Source: Petroclostridium sp. X23
GTDB lineage: Bacteria; Bacillota; Clostridia; SK-Y3
NCBI RefSeq assembly: GCF_030013905.1
Contig: NZ_CP124862.1
Location: 3,041,051-3,105,050 of the forward strand
Direction: 5' to 3'
Length of the DNA: 64,000 nt
Shown here piece after piece: positions 8,871 to 18,521 of the stretch; the first letter of the stretch is position 1, and each line of letters starts with the position of its first letter. The notes below the pieces were generated by a model. It searched no databases. It saw nothing but the letters and a program-made list of their open reading frames with translations, and was not told the origin of the DNA. The position numbers and the translations under genes are program-made.

Positions 8871-9043
8871 ATTTTTTCCTCCTATAAACTATACTTTTTT
8901 ATTACTAAATCACGTTATCTATATTTCTCTGTTAGGAATGGATACTGTAAAAAGCTTAAAACCTGTTAATAACATAGGGCAGAAACAGTGCTTCCTACTT
9001 GAGAGATAGCAAGTTTGGTACACTTTAGTATATATAAGAATCC

Positions 9044-10270
9044 TTATACTGCTGCTAAGCCTGCACAATGCTTTTGATTTAAAAGCAATGCTTTTGTCTC
9101 CCTGGCAATTGCCAATTCTTCATCTGTTGGAATCATCATTGTACATACCTGTGATTCTTGTCTAGAAATAATCTGTGCATCAGTACAATATCGATTTTTT
9201 TCTTTGTCTATCTCCACCCCCAATGATTTTAGGTTAGTACAAATATCTTGTCTGACGATGTATGAGTTTTGTCCTAATCCGGCAGTGAAGATCAATGCAT
9301 CCATTCCATCCATCGCCATTGCATATTGAGCAATATACTTCGAAACAGAATAGCTAAATACCTCCATGGTCAGATTCGCTTGCGGGTCATTCTTAATTTG
9401 TGCGTTCTCAATATCTCTAAAATCATTTGAAATGCCTGATAGTCCAAAAACCCCCGACTGTTTATTTAAAACATCTTCTAATTCTTCAACAGTCAAGTTT
9501 TCTTTCTTCATCAAATATGCTGCTATGGCGGGATCAATATCTCCACACCTTGTTCCCATGACCAACCCGGCTAAGGGCGTAAATCCCATGCTTGTATCCA
9601 CTGATTGCCCATTTTTGATTGCACAGACGCTTGCACCATTCCCCAAATGACAAGAAACGGTTTTGAGGTTATCCAAGGGTCTCCCCAGTATTTCTGCTGC
9701 CCTAGCCGCAACATATTTATGTGAAATCCCATGAAATCCATATTTCCTGATTTTATATTTTTCATATAGTTTATAAGGAATTCCATACAAGTAGGCATAT
9801 GCCGGTATGGTTTGGTGAAAAGCCGTATCAAATACACCTACCATAGGAATATCCGGCATTAGTTCCTCACAAGCTTTTATTCCCATCAAATTTGCCGGAT
9901 TATGCAGTGGTGCCAACTCTGTGCAAATATTAATAACTTCTTTTACTTTTCCGTCAATGATTACCGATTGACTGATATACTCTCCGCCATGTACAATTCT
10001 GTGCCCAATACCTTTAATGGCATCAATACTGTTTACAACGCCGTATTTTTCATGACTAAGTGCCCTCAATACCATTTCTACCGCGGATTTATGGTCAGGT
10101 ATAAATTTTTCCCAAACAACAGCCCCCTGATGATACGGCGTGTATTTAAATCTCCCTCCCTTTGTTCCGATTCTTTCACAGAGGCCTTTTGCCAATACTT
10201 TTTCTTCGTCCATATCAAGCAATTGATACTTAACGGAAGAACTTCCACAGTTAATCACTAAAATTTTCAC
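9044..10270 (-). CDS. ackA: Acetate kinase
   Basis: 408 aa, the standard length. The start is VINCGSSSVKYQ, with the phosphate-binding HLGNGASVCAI and GTRCGDIDP motifs downstream; FHGISHKYVA is also characteristic. It interconverts acetyl phosphate plus ADP with acetate plus ATP. The start is GTG, with GAGGGG five bases upstream. A second perfect sigma-54 promoter lies 61 bp upstream, so acetate kinase looks co-regulated with acetoin breakdown, turning acetyl-CoA into ATP. No phosphotransacetylase is in the window, so that step must be encoded elsewhere. It is isolated from acoR by a strong terminator. Confidence 0.95.
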   Translation of the reverse strand: MKILVINCGSSSVKYQLLDMDEEKVLAKGLCERIGTKGGRFKYTPYHQGAVVWEKFIPDHKSAVEMVLRALSHEKYGVVNSIDAIKGIGHRIVHGGEYISQSVIIDGKVKEVINICTELAPLHNPANLMGIKACEELMPDIPMVGVFDTAFHQTIPAYAYLYGIPYKLYEKYKIRKYGFHGISHKYVAARAAEILGRPLDNLKTVSCHLGNGASVCAIKNGQSVDTSMGFTPLAGLVMGTRCGDIDPAIAAYLMKKENLTVEELEDVLNKQSGVFGLSGISNDFRDIENAQIKNDPQANLTMEVFSYSVSKYIAQYAMAMDGMDALIFTAGLGQNSYIVRQDICTNLKSLGVEIDKEKNRYCTDAQIISRQESQVCTMMIPTDEELAIARETKALLLNQKHCAGLAAV

Positions 10271-10330
10271 TTTACCCCTCCATTTTTTATACCTTAATAT
10301 AAGCTGCTTATTCCGCTATTGATATAATCA

Positions 10331-10346
10331 AGCAATATTTATGCCA
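10331..10346 (-). promoter_or_regulatory. Sigma-54 (-24/-12) promoter of ackA
   Basis: Minus-strand TGGCATAAATATTGCT matches TGGCAY-R-N4-TTGCW with exact spacing, and differs from the aco promoter at only a few spacer bases. It lies 60 bp upstream of the ackA GTG start and downstream of the acoR terminator. Confidence 0.85.
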
Positions 10347-10420
10347 AAAAATTTTTCTTATAAATTCATGCATACAGGCGAATATACCGTATTTTAAAAC
10401 TTCAATTCTACTGATACCAA

Positions 10421-10470
10421 AAAAAGATTCCCAAAATAAAACGACATCGTTTTATTTTGGGAATCTTTTT
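10421..10470 (-). terminator. Intrinsic terminator of acoR-like gene
   Basis: Near-perfect arms of about 22 bp (AAAAGATTCCCAAAATAAAA and its complement) flank a short loop; on the minus strand the stem ends in a T-run. It lies 14 bp after the stop of the sigma-54 activator and before the ackA promoter. Confidence 0.85.
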
Positions 10471-10483
10471 TAATATGGGTTAA

Positions 10484-12433
10484 TTAAAGTACTCTTAAAA
10501 TATTGGCTTGCGTATTGATTTCATACTCCTTAATCTTTCGATAGATTGTAGACTTACTAATATTCAAAATATCTGCTGCCGCAAGTACATTCCCATCGGA
10601 AGAAATCAGCGCATTTATAATACTCTCCTTCTCAATCTGCTGAAATGTCTTATTTTGATATGACACTCCACGTTCTTGAGCACTGCTTGTGTATATCTGA
10701 GGAAGAAGCGTATCATCTATACAGTTATCCTCACATAGATAATATGCTCTCTGGATAATATTTTGGAGCTCTCTTATATTTCCTTTCCATTCGAACGTAC
10801 AGATTTTTTCCAAAAATGAATCATCAAAATATTTTGACTCATATGGATTCTCTTCATTTAGACCCTTTAGAAAAAATTTCGCCAATTCAATAATATCTCC
10901 TGCACGTTCTCTTAACGGCATCAATTTAAAATCTATTACATTTAACCGATAGTATAAATCCCTGCGGAACGTTTTTTCCATTACTTCTTCATAAAGGTCT
11001 CTATTTGTAGCCGCAATTACCCGAACATCCAGTTCTCTTTCATATGTCCCCCCGATTCTGCGGACCTTATGGTTATCCAACACTCTTAGAAGTTTCGCCT
11101 GTATCTCCAAAGGAATTTCACCTATTTCATCCAGGAATATGGTTCCTCCATTGGCAAGCTCAAATTTCCCCGGCTTCCCTTCTTTTAGCGCTCCCGTAAA
11201 TGCGCCCTTCTCATAACCGAAGAGTTCACTTTCTACCAGCTCTTTGGGTAAGGTCGCACAATTGATTGCAATAAAGGGTCCTTTTGCCCGTGGACTCGCA
11301 TTATGAATAGATTGTGCAAAAAGCTCTTTCCCCGTTCCGCTTTCACCCTCAATCAATACGGCACAATTGGTTTTTGCGATTTTTTTTGCCGAAGATATGA
11401 TAGAAAGCATTTTAAAATCTTTTGTTACAATATTTTCAAATGAATAATTGGCTTTAAATCCAACAATCTTGTTTACTTCTTTTCTAACCTGCATGGCCTC
11501 TCTGATGACTAGGACTGCACCCATTACACCCTCATTAAATTCGATTGGAGATATATTCAACAAACAATCCACGCGGTTATTAGGAATGCATAAGCTATAA
11601 TCGGTATATCTTATCTGCTTTCTTTGTTTAAAGATAGCATCTTCTATATCCGTGTCCTTTAACATCTCTCTAATATCTAACTTATATATGTCCTCTACAT
11701 CCATTTTGAAGATCTCCGGAATCTTGTTATTGATTCTTTTAATTTTGTAATCGTTTCCAATTACAATGAGTCCATCCAATATAGAATCAAATGCCGTATT
11801 CATCAATTTATGAGATTCTATAATCGATAACTGTTTCTCGATGTTTTTTACCGATGCTACTACAATTCCGAACGTATGCGTATGCACATCTTCCACGTTA
11901 CCGGATAGATCCAGGCAACCTATGATTTTTCCATTGCTGTCATGTATCGGGGCTGCAGAACAAGTCCATCCATGGTGTTCGATACAATAATGTTCTGCCC
12001 CTATAACCTGCACCGGTTGGTCAATGGCCAGGCAGGTACCTATGGCATTATTTCCTACGTTTTTTTCGTCCCATCTTGTTCCTGTGACAAAATTCAAGCG
12101 TCTATGCTTGGCCTTTAGTCCTTCATTCTCAATGATATCCAGTAAAATACTGTCCTGATCCGTCAACACAACACTATAACTCGTATCTTTAATTATTTCA
12201 TATATATTATCCATAACCGGTTTTGCGACTGCCAGCAGTTCTCTTTTTTCTCTTAAACGTATATCAAGTTCTTGTTGGGAAATGACATTGCCGGCTCCGC
12301 CATAAGGATTAACATTTAATCTTTTACACCTTTCCCATGATTTTACTATTCCAGGTTTTAACTCTTCACTAATTGAATCACCTCGAACATATCTTTCCCA
12401 AGCCCTTTTATATTTTTCAATTTCATCTAACAT
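10484..12433 (-). CDS. acoR: Sigma-54-dependent enhancer-binding activator, AcoR-like
   Basis: 649 aa. Domains in order: a GAF-type sensor (about 60-200) with the AcoR/DhaR-like stretch VGNNAIGTCLAIDQPVQVI, a PAS domain (about 210-310), an AAA+ domain, and a C-terminal Fis-type helix-turn-helix (about 605-640). The AAA+ motifs are complete: Walker A GESGTGKE (363-370), sigma-54 contact loop GAFTGA (410-415), Walker B GGTIFLDEIGE (429-439). No phosphoacceptor domain is present, so it probably senses a small molecule directly. It is monocistronic, ending at a strong terminator. Given two -24/-12 promoters nearby it is the likely activator of the aco operon and ackA; the ligand (acetoin or acetaldehyde) is inferred. 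Confidence 0.9.
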   Translation of the reverse strand: MLDEIEKYKRAWERYVRGDSISEELKPGIVKSWERCKRLNVNPYGGAGNVISQQELDIRLREKRELLAVAKPVMDNIYEIIKDTSYSVVLTDQDSILLDIIENEGLKAKHRRLNFVTGTRWDEKNVGNNAIGTCLAIDQPVQVIGAEHYCIEHHGWTCSAAPIHDSNGKIIGCLDLSGNVEDVHTHTFGIVVASVKNIEKQLSIIESHKLMNTAFDSILDGLIVIGNDYKIKRINNKIPEIFKMDVEDIYKLDIREMLKDTDIEDAIFKQRKQIRYTDYSLCIPNNRVDCLLNISPIEFNEGVMGAVLVIREAMQVRKEVNKIVGFKANYSFENIVTKDFKMLSIISSAKKIAKTNCAVLIEGESGTGKELFAQSIHNASPRAKGPFIAINCATLPKELVESELFGYEKGAFTGALKEGKPGKFELANGGTIFLDEIGEIPLEIQAKLLRVLDNHKVRRIGGTYERELDVRVIAATNRDLYEEVMEKTFRRDLYYRLNVIDFKLMPLRERAGDIIELAKFFLKGLNEENPYESKYFDDSFLEKICTFEWKGNIRELQNIIQRAYYLCEDNCIDDTLLPQIYTSSAQERGVSYQNKTFQQIEKESIINALISSDGNVLAAADILNISKSTIYRKIKEYEINTQANILRVL

Positions 12434-12681
12434 TATTTTCCCCCCTTTTCTATTTTTGATTTGAAATTTGTGTAAGTATATAAAAATTAAGATAAATACG
12501 GCATTTGAACTACAGTGGTTGCATTGTGCGGCAGAATATATAATTGGAAAGTCTCAGAGCGGACGGACAGGCAGCAATGAAAATTAGCACTATTATATAA
12601 TTATATTCTACAAAAAACAAAATAATCCTTCCGGTTTATTGTAATTTTTTAATATATTTTATCCGTCGAGTGCTTGATCTC

Positions 12682-13389
12682 CTAAACATTTCTTCTGCCT
12701 GCGTCACGGTAAAACATTAGAAAACACCCCGCAGTTGTTTTCTCTGCAAGCGGAAGCGCATATTTGGTAATACGAAAATATCTCTCGGTATCTTCCGGCA
12801 CACAGTGAAACTTTTTATAAACCTTTATAGCAATTTTCCCATTGTACCTGATAAATTCCTCTATGCTATCAAGGTTTATGACTCCCTCGGTTGCTTTAAA
12901 TAATTCTATCTCATTATACGTTTTCTGCACAAAGACTTCATATTGATGATGATTATCCATCAGCCGGATATTCGCGTGCTGGGGTATGGTCATATCCTGA
13001 ATAAGATGTGCTGCTGCGCCCAAATAAAACATTGCCTTTGCATTATCTCCCTCATCCCAATAGTCTTTTGACTTCTGATAATACTTTTGTGCAAGAGATA
13101 GGGCATTCCGATGTCCATACAAACCACGTTCCTTTAACGGGCTAAAAAAATGTCCGATACTTTTAAAATCCTGATCAGCCCATACTGCTCCTTTATTTAA
13201 ATCATATATATAATCCGAGAAAAAATGGTATGCATCCTCATATCCATCATTTTTTATGATTTCAAGCGCTTGAAAATTAATAAACATGTGTACTTTACAC
13301 TGCGTTTTAATGATTGCTTTCTTAAACGGATTAATAAGCATAAGGGTAAATCTAAATAGATTCCCATAGGTTTTTTCTATCACACTCAT
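12682..13389 (-). CDS. Zinc-dependent phospholipase C-like protein without signal peptide
   Basis: About 235 aa when started at ATG 13389, chosen because AGGTGA sits five bases upstream; earlier GTG and ATG codons overlap that site. The zinc ligands of the Bacillus cereus phospholipase C/S1-P1 nuclease fold can be followed: H34, D72 or D74, H80, then H128-D132-H138 in AAHLIQDMTIPQHA and H147-E151 in HQYE, with the same 4-6 and 4 spacing as the enzyme. Unlike the secreted enzymes it has no cleavable signal peptide and lacks the N-terminal Trp that ligates zinc. The substrate is unknown; it could be an intracellular hydrolase or a structural relative. It is flanked by divergent genes. Confidence 0.75.
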   Translation of the reverse strand: MSVIEKTYGNLFRFTLMLINPFKKAIIKTQCKVHMFINFQALEIIKNDGYEDAYHFFSDYIYDLNKGAVWADQDFKSIGHFFSPLKERGLYGHRNALSLAQKYYQKSKDYWDEGDNAKAMFYLGAAAHLIQDMTIPQHANIRLMDNHHQYEVFVQKTYNEIELFKATEGVINLDSIEEFIRYNGKIAIKVYKKFHCVPEDTERYFRITKYALPLAEKTTAGCFLMFYRDAGRRNV

Positions 13390-13610
13390 CATTATCACCT
13401 GCTTAACGGCTCTGCTTTAAAAATTTTACCCAGACCTTAAACCCGGAGCCTGTATTTTATAGAAACCAATACTTACTGTTCTACAACAATTATTGCGACA
13501 ATAATGTATAGTATATCCGTTATAAAGTATTATAATTATCTTCTAATTATGAAAATTTGCACATAGGATAATATAGTATTTGCAATTTTAATAAAAAGGA
13601 ATGATACACA

Positions 13611-14585
13611 ATGAACACACTACCATATATCCTTTTTGCTATCGGCCTCATTTTTATTGTCAAAGGAGGAGATTGGTTTATTGAGTCCGCTTCATGGATT
13701 GCAAAAATTACCGGTATTCCGGAAGTACTCATTGGAGCGACAATCGTCAGTCTGGGAACTACCTTGCCTGAATTGATGGTCTCTTCTACCTCTGCAATAC
13801 AAGGCCACGGCGAGATGGCCATCGGTAACGCGATCGGTTCAACCATCTGTAATATCGGCCTCATTCTTGGATTGAGCAATTTGATATCACCTTCAAGGAT
13901 TAGCTCCAGAACCTATAATATTAAGGCAGTATTAATGGTTTTATATTGTATTATCTTTCTTATTATATCTCTTGATGGTAAAATAAGTGGAATAGACTCC
14001 TCTATCCTCTTGACATGCCTGCTTTTTTATATCATATTAAATTATTTAGAAGTATATAATTTGGATACATTATTATCTAAAAAATCCCACAGACGTACTA
14101 ATAAAAGTAATATTGTCTCTATTACCGTAAAAGAGCTTTCAATAAATATGCTTCAGTTTTTTTTGGGAAGCGGCTTAGTATTTTTCGGAGCTCAGCTTGT
14201 AGTGAAATACGGAGTTATTATCGCCGCTCTGCTGAAAGTACCTGACATGTTCATAAGCTTGACAGCCATCGCTTTAGGTACTTCTCTGCCGGAACTGGTT
14301 ACCTCTGTTACTGCTCTGATTAAAGGCCATAGAAATTTATCGGTTGGAAATATTATAGGTGCAAATATCCTGAATATCAGTATGGTTTTAGGCGTATCTT
14401 CATTATTCACCCCTATTGATATCCCTATACAAACCCTACGGTTGGATATTCCCTTTTCATTATTGCTTATGCTGACACTTGTCATACCATCCATATTAAC
14501 ATGGAAAATCAAGCGCCTTCATGCATCCATTTTGCTGATACAATATATTGCATACCTCTCAATTCTAACCTATCTATTTCTGTAA
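13611..14585 (+). CDS. Calcium/sodium antiporter (CaCA family)
   Basis: 324 aa with about ten transmembrane segments and the two inverted alpha repeats of the family: GATIVSLGTTLPELMVS (42-58) and TAIALGTSLPELVTSV (218-233), each with the ion-binding Glu. The family exchanges Na+ (or H+) for Ca2+ across the cytoplasmic membrane. AAAGGA lies nine bases before the ATG. It appears monocistronic. The gene resembles YrbG-type exchangers, and the ion preference cannot be read from the sequence. Confidence 0.92.
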   Translation: MNTLPYILFAIGLIFIVKGGDWFIESASWIAKITGIPEVLIGATIVSLGTTLPELMVSSTSAIQGHGEMAIGNAIGSTICNIGLILGLSNLISPSRISSRTYNIKAVLMVLYCIIFLIISLDGKISGIDSSILLTCLLFYIILNYLEVYNLDTLLSKKSHRRTNKSNIVSITVKELSINMLQFFLGSGLVFFGAQLVVKYGVIIAALLKVPDMFISLTAIALGTSLPELVTSVTALIKGHRNLSVGNIIGANILNISMVLGVSSLFTPIDIPIQTLRLDIPFSLLLMLTLVIPSILTWKIKRLHASILLIQYIAYLSILTYLFL

Positions 14586-14660
14586 AATATCTCAGGCGGA
14601 TATCATATCTGCCTGGAGATGCAAACATTTGAGCCTGTTTATGCAATAATACTAAAACAA

Positions 14661-14690
14661 TTGTCATTTCCTGCATTTTCATGGTATAAT
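14661..14690 (+). promoter_or_regulatory. Sigma-A-type promoter of the chemoreceptor gene
   Basis: TTGTCA (14661-14666), an 18-bp spacer, and TATAAT (14685-14690), 53 bp upstream of the ATG at 14744. This is a good vegetative promoter match. Confidence 0.7.
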
Positions 14691-14743
14691 TTTTCATATA
14701 TTGCTGTGAAGCACCTTTTAAAGTGAAAATGAGGAGGATACAA

Positions 14744-16468
14744 ATGAAAAAGCTTTTTTCGCATTTAACAGTCAAACTAGTAACCGCATTCTCTCTAATT
14801 GTAATCATCATGTCATCCCTACTGGGCTTTGTCCTCTACGCACAAATTCAGGAGTCTCTAAGACACGGACTTGAAAATCAATTAATCACAGCAGCTAAAG
14901 CTGCCGCCCTGCTCATTAATGTGGATAAACATGAATCTCTTCAGACTGCCGAGGATATGGACACAGATACATATAAAGAACAAAAAACCAAACTTCAACA
15001 ATTTCAGCACGAAACCGGACTAGCCTTTATTTACACATTCCGCGCCAGTAATGATGAATTGAAATTCATACTGGATACCGGCGAAGGGGATGATGGCTCA
15101 TATATTGGTGAAGTGTATGAAAATCCCCTTTCTGACTTTCCCGCGCTACAGCAAACTTTTAGAGGTACTGCCGCTGCCGATAATGAATTTTCTACCGATG
15201 AATCCGGCACATTCCTCTCCGGGTATGCACCTTTAATAAATTCAAAGGGTGAAATTGTTGCCGTTGTGGGTGCAGATATAGATGCTACAAAAGTAGTATC
15301 CATGGAAAACAGCGTGAAATGGACTTTGATCCTCTTAATTGCATTATTTATTATCATTGTAGTAATTGTATCTTTCATTCTCGCTAAAAATATAACGAGA
15401 CCATTAAATATTGTAACCAATAGAATGATGGAAACTGCAAAGATGGGTGGTGACCTGACGCAAAGAATAAAAATTACATCAACGGATGAAATAGGGCAAT
15501 TGTCTTCAGCATTCAACCAGTTGTTTGAAACTATTCATGCTATGATGAAAAAAGTTAAAGATACTACTATAAATATTTCCAATTCCTCCGCTGAGCTTTC
15601 TGCCGCTATGGAGCAAGGCACCCATGAAATTAATCAAATTGCGTCTCAATCCGTCACCCTCGCATCTGGGATCCACGATGTGGGGGGATTATTTGAAAAA
15701 GCAAAAGAGGAAATAGATAGTCTATCGGCTTCATCACAGGAAGTAGCCGCAAGCAGTGAAGAAGTGGACCAGGCGGCTCAAAACATGAGAACTTCTGCCG
15801 AGACCGTATCTACTGTCCTTAAGGGTTCTGTCGCATCTATTTCCGAGCTTGCTGTGCTTACCAATAATGCTAACAGCGCGATTTCAGAGCTGGATGAGTA
15901 TACAAAATCTATCGGAAGCATTATAAATACTATCAACGGTATCGCGAAAAATACCAATCTATTGGCACTTAATGCTATGATAGAAGCACAAAGGGCAGGG
16001 GACGCCGGCAGAGGGTTTGCAGTAGTAGCTGAAAACATCAGAGTCTTATCCGCCAATACACAAAACTCTGTAGAGGAAATAAGAAATCTGGTAAACGCGG
16101 TTATCAGCCGCATCAATCAGATTGTAGAAACTCAAAAGTCCATTGATCCTGCAGTAAAAAAGACCATTGATGCTTCTGAATCTGCAAACGATTTACTGCA
16201 GCAAATTGTAGTTCAATCTGAAAGCGTAGCCAGATTGATTTCACAAATTTCTGATACAAATGGAACACAAGCAGATGGTGTTCAAAAGATTTCTGCTTTT
16301 ATTTATGAAATCAACAATCATTTTAGCAGCCAAGTTGAAACATCCCGTACCACTACTGCTGCAACGCAAGAACTAACAGCAACTTCGGAAATGATTTTGG
16401 AAAACGCCAATGCACTGGAGAAAATCTCCCAAGAATTAAAATTATTGATAAATAACTTTAAATTATAA
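14744..16468 (+). CDS. Methyl-accepting chemotaxis protein
   Basis: 574 aa from ATG 14744, selected because AGGAGG lies seven bases upstream; a GTG seven codons earlier precedes that site. Order: transmembrane helix (about 11-33), periplasmic/extracellular single-Cache-like sensor (34-190), second transmembrane helix (193-214), HAMP (215-270) and a cytoplasmic signalling domain. The hairpin tip reads NLLALNAMIEAQRAGD, where most receptors have NAAIEAARAGE, so the CheW/CheA contact surface is slightly divergent. It senses an unknown extracellular ligand. The DUF815 ATPase gene starts 26 bp downstream, suggesting cotranscription. Confidence 0.93.
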   Translation: MKKLFSHLTVKLVTAFSLIVIIMSSLLGFVLYAQIQESLRHGLENQLITAAKAAALLINVDKHESLQTAEDMDTDTYKEQKTKLQQFQHETGLAFIYTFRASNDELKFILDTGEGDDGSYIGEVYENPLSDFPALQQTFRGTAAADNEFSTDESGTFLSGYAPLINSKGEIVAVVGADIDATKVVSMENSVKWTLILLIALFIIIVVIVSFILAKNITRPLNIVTNRMMETAKMGGDLTQRIKITSTDEIGQLSSAFNQLFETIHAMMKKVKDTTINISNSSAELSAAMEQGTHEINQIASQSVTLASGIHDVGGLFEKAKEEIDSLSASSQEVAASSEEVDQAAQNMRTSAETVSTVLKGSVASISELAVLTNNANSAISELDEYTKSIGSIINTINGIAKNTNLLALNAMIEAQRAGDAGRGFAVVAENIRVLSANTQNSVEEIRNLVNAVISRINQIVETQKSIDPAVKKTIDASESANDLLQQIVVQSESVARLISQISDTNGTQADGVQKISAFIYEINNHFSSQVETSRTTTAATQELTATSEMILENANALEKISQELKLLINNFKL

Positions 16469-16494
16469 ACTAATCTTTATCAAGGAGTATACAT

Positions 16495-17817
16495 ATGAAA
16501 GTTGACTTAACAGGACTTATCCAAAAAACTCAATTATCTCTATCAAAGATTACAATTTACAGAAATATTTTAAGAGATGAAATTGTAGATACCTATTGCC
16601 AACTTATAAAAGAATTAAATGACCCCACCCCCGTTTACGAAGAGTTAATAGATTGCTATCACCACCTTACAGGTTTGCTTATGCATAAGTATGCAGTAAA
16701 TCAACGGATCTACAGTGATCTATGGCAGCATCATATCATTGATCTAATTCTTACTGATGAAAACATTTTCTCTCTTGCGTGCGAAAGAGGCTTAAAACAA
16801 GAGATATCCGACGGGCTTTGGAACACTATGCGTTATGATCTCAAACATCTACAGACCCTGTTTAAATTGAACGGGAAGGTGCTGCATACTATATTAAGAG
16901 ATAAAACATCTATAGAAACCTGGCCTTGCTGGGAAATCAATACTGCAGCTGCCGCTGCCCCTGATATTATCCAAAGCTTGCTGCTCTCCAGTGATTGGGC
17001 CGATGAATCCGAGCATCTCGCAGATTTTTATTTCCGCAATGGCTGTGGTATCTTTAACAAATTTAAAGCTTTCCGTTGGAATAGGCAAAACACTTTTTCT
17101 TCACTTGTTGGAATTGAGAAGCCTGACCCTATTAGCTTTGAATATTTAATAGGCTATGAAAATGAACGTGAAGAAGTCATCGCCAATACGCTGCAATTTA
17201 TACATGGACTTCCTTGTAACAATGTACTTCTATATGGAGACAGGGGAACCGGGAAATCCGCTACCGTTAAAGCATTGTTAAACGAATATGGAGATAAAAA
17301 ACTTCGTCTTATTGAGGTATCAAAATATCATCTTATTGACTTGCCGCAGATTATGGATATGCTCCAAAACCGTGGGATGAAGTATATCATATTTGTTGAT
17401 GATCTTTCTTTTGAAGGTGACGAAACATCGTATAGGGAACTAAAATCGATTTTAGAGGGAGGTATTGAAGTTAGACCTCAGAATGTACTGATTTATGCTA
17501 CATCCAACCGCCGTCATCTCATTAAGGAATATTTTAGCGAACGGTCCTCGAGAGATGAAATCGGCAGCCAAGATACATTACAGGAAAAACTTTCATTATC
17601 CGATCGGTTTGGTATCACGATTACATTTTCTTCGCCTGATCAAGAAAAGTACTTACTTATTGTTGAAGGTTTGGCTAAGCAACGTAATATAGATATCGAT
17701 ATACATCATCTAAAAAGAGAGGCTCTGATATGGGAGATGCGGCATAATGGACGCTCTCCAAGGACAGCACGCCAATTTATTGACCACCTGGAAGGACAGC
17801 TCAAATTAAAGATATAG
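16495..17817 (+). CDS. DUF815-type AAA+ ATPase
   Basis: 440 aa. The C-terminal half is a P-loop ATPase of the DUF815 family: Walker A YGDRGTGKS (247-255), Walker B FVDDLSFE (300-307), sensor region IYATSNRRHLIKEYF. The N-terminal 200 residues are helical and contain no recognised motif. The function of the family is unknown; the AAA domain resembles DnaA/DnaC-like loaders, so remodelling of a protein complex is plausible. AAGGAG precedes the ATG. It lies directly behind the chemoreceptor gene and ends at a strong terminator, so the two form a bicistron. Confidence 0.85.
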   Translation: MKVDLTGLIQKTQLSLSKITIYRNILRDEIVDTYCQLIKELNDPTPVYEELIDCYHHLTGLLMHKYAVNQRIYSDLWQHHIIDLILTDENIFSLACERGLKQEISDGLWNTMRYDLKHLQTLFKLNGKVLHTILRDKTSIETWPCWEINTAAAAAPDIIQSLLLSSDWADESEHLADFYFRNGCGIFNKFKAFRWNRQNTFSSLVGIEKPDPISFEYLIGYENEREEVIANTLQFIHGLPCNNVLLYGDRGTGKSATVKALLNEYGDKKLRLIEVSKYHLIDLPQIMDMLQNRGMKYIIFVDDLSFEGDETSYRELKSILEGGIEVRPQNVLIYATSNRRHLIKEYFSERSSRDEIGSQDTLQEKLSLSDRFGITITFSSPDQEKYLLIVEGLAKQRNIDIDIHHLKREALIWEMRHNGRSPRTARQFIDHLEGQLKLKI

Positions 17818-17821
17818 ATTT

Positions 17822-17881
17822 TCGAATAAAAATAGGGGTATGATACTGAATTCATCAGTCCATACCCCTATTTTTATTCGA
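17822..17881. terminator. Bidirectional terminator with perfect 21-bp arms
   Basis: Arms at 17822-17842 and 17861-17881 are exact complements (core AAAAATAGGGGTATG). The loop itself contains ACTGA/TCAGT. It separates the DUF815 gene (+) from the convergent rubredoxin-like gene (-), with A/T-rich outer stems serving as U-runs in both directions. Confidence 0.9.
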
Positions 17882-17890
17882 TACAATATC

Positions 17891-18226
17891 TTACCATTTC
17901 CCCTTTTTCATGTGACCTTCGATCTCCGCTTTACTTCTCTGTTTGATAATCCATGCCTCATCTTTGGCTTTTTCAAATGTTGAAACGCAAGCAGGGTCAA
18001 GATTCAACTTGATACCTTCTTCACACAATTGAGCAATCTTCCGTGCTAATAGAATAATGTCCATATGTATGTCATTCGTTCTATCTGAAGCATAAATCTT
18101 ATCGGTATCTTCTTTACCTAACTCTACGAACTTCTCCTTCGGCGCTCCACATTTCGGGCATATTGCCGGCGCTTCTTCCCCTTCATGTACATATCCGCAA
18201 ACACTACATTTGAATAACTTTTTCAT
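17891..18226 (-). CDS. Rubredoxin-like domain protein
   Basis: 111 aa. The N-terminal 33 residues form a rubrerythrin-type rubredoxin domain with ligands C7, C10, C23 and C26 (CSVCGY..CPKCGAP). The remaining 75 residues are predicted helical and lack the Glu/His pattern of a diiron site, so this is not a full rubrerythrin. It may be a small electron carrier in oxidative-stress defence, as expected in an anaerobe. GGAAGTG precedes the ATG. No partner gene is adjacent. Confidence 0.8.
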   Translation of the reverse strand: MKKLFKCSVCGYVHEGEEAPAICPKCGAPKEKFVELGKEDTDKIYASDRTNDIHMDIILLARKIAQLCEEGIKLNLDPACVSTFEKAKDEAWIIKQRSKAEIEGHMKKGKW

Positions 18227-18521
18227 AAATGCACTTCCCTTCCACTGTTATTTTTTATTATATGATAGCTTTCCTTACTTGGCGCTATTCAATACAAATA
18301 ATTGGTGCCTCTCACATGTCCTCTATATGAAATCATCTTCAGTTCTTCTTCCTCTTAGCTCCATCATCACGATGAATTCGTGTAAAATGTCTTAAATTTA
18401 ATATGTTTATTATTTACCCTGATAAAATAATTAATAAACAACTATCTTGCTAAAATGATAGAAACTATCTAAAAACGTTGAAGAAAGGATTAAGAAGGTA
18501 GCGTTGTCCCGCCGATATCCC
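18227..18521. other. Intergenic region without recognised genes
   Basis: About 295 bp, AT-rich, upstream of the rubredoxin-like gene and downstream of the 94-aa hypothetical gene. I see no convincing promoter, RNA or repeat in it. Confidence 0.5.
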
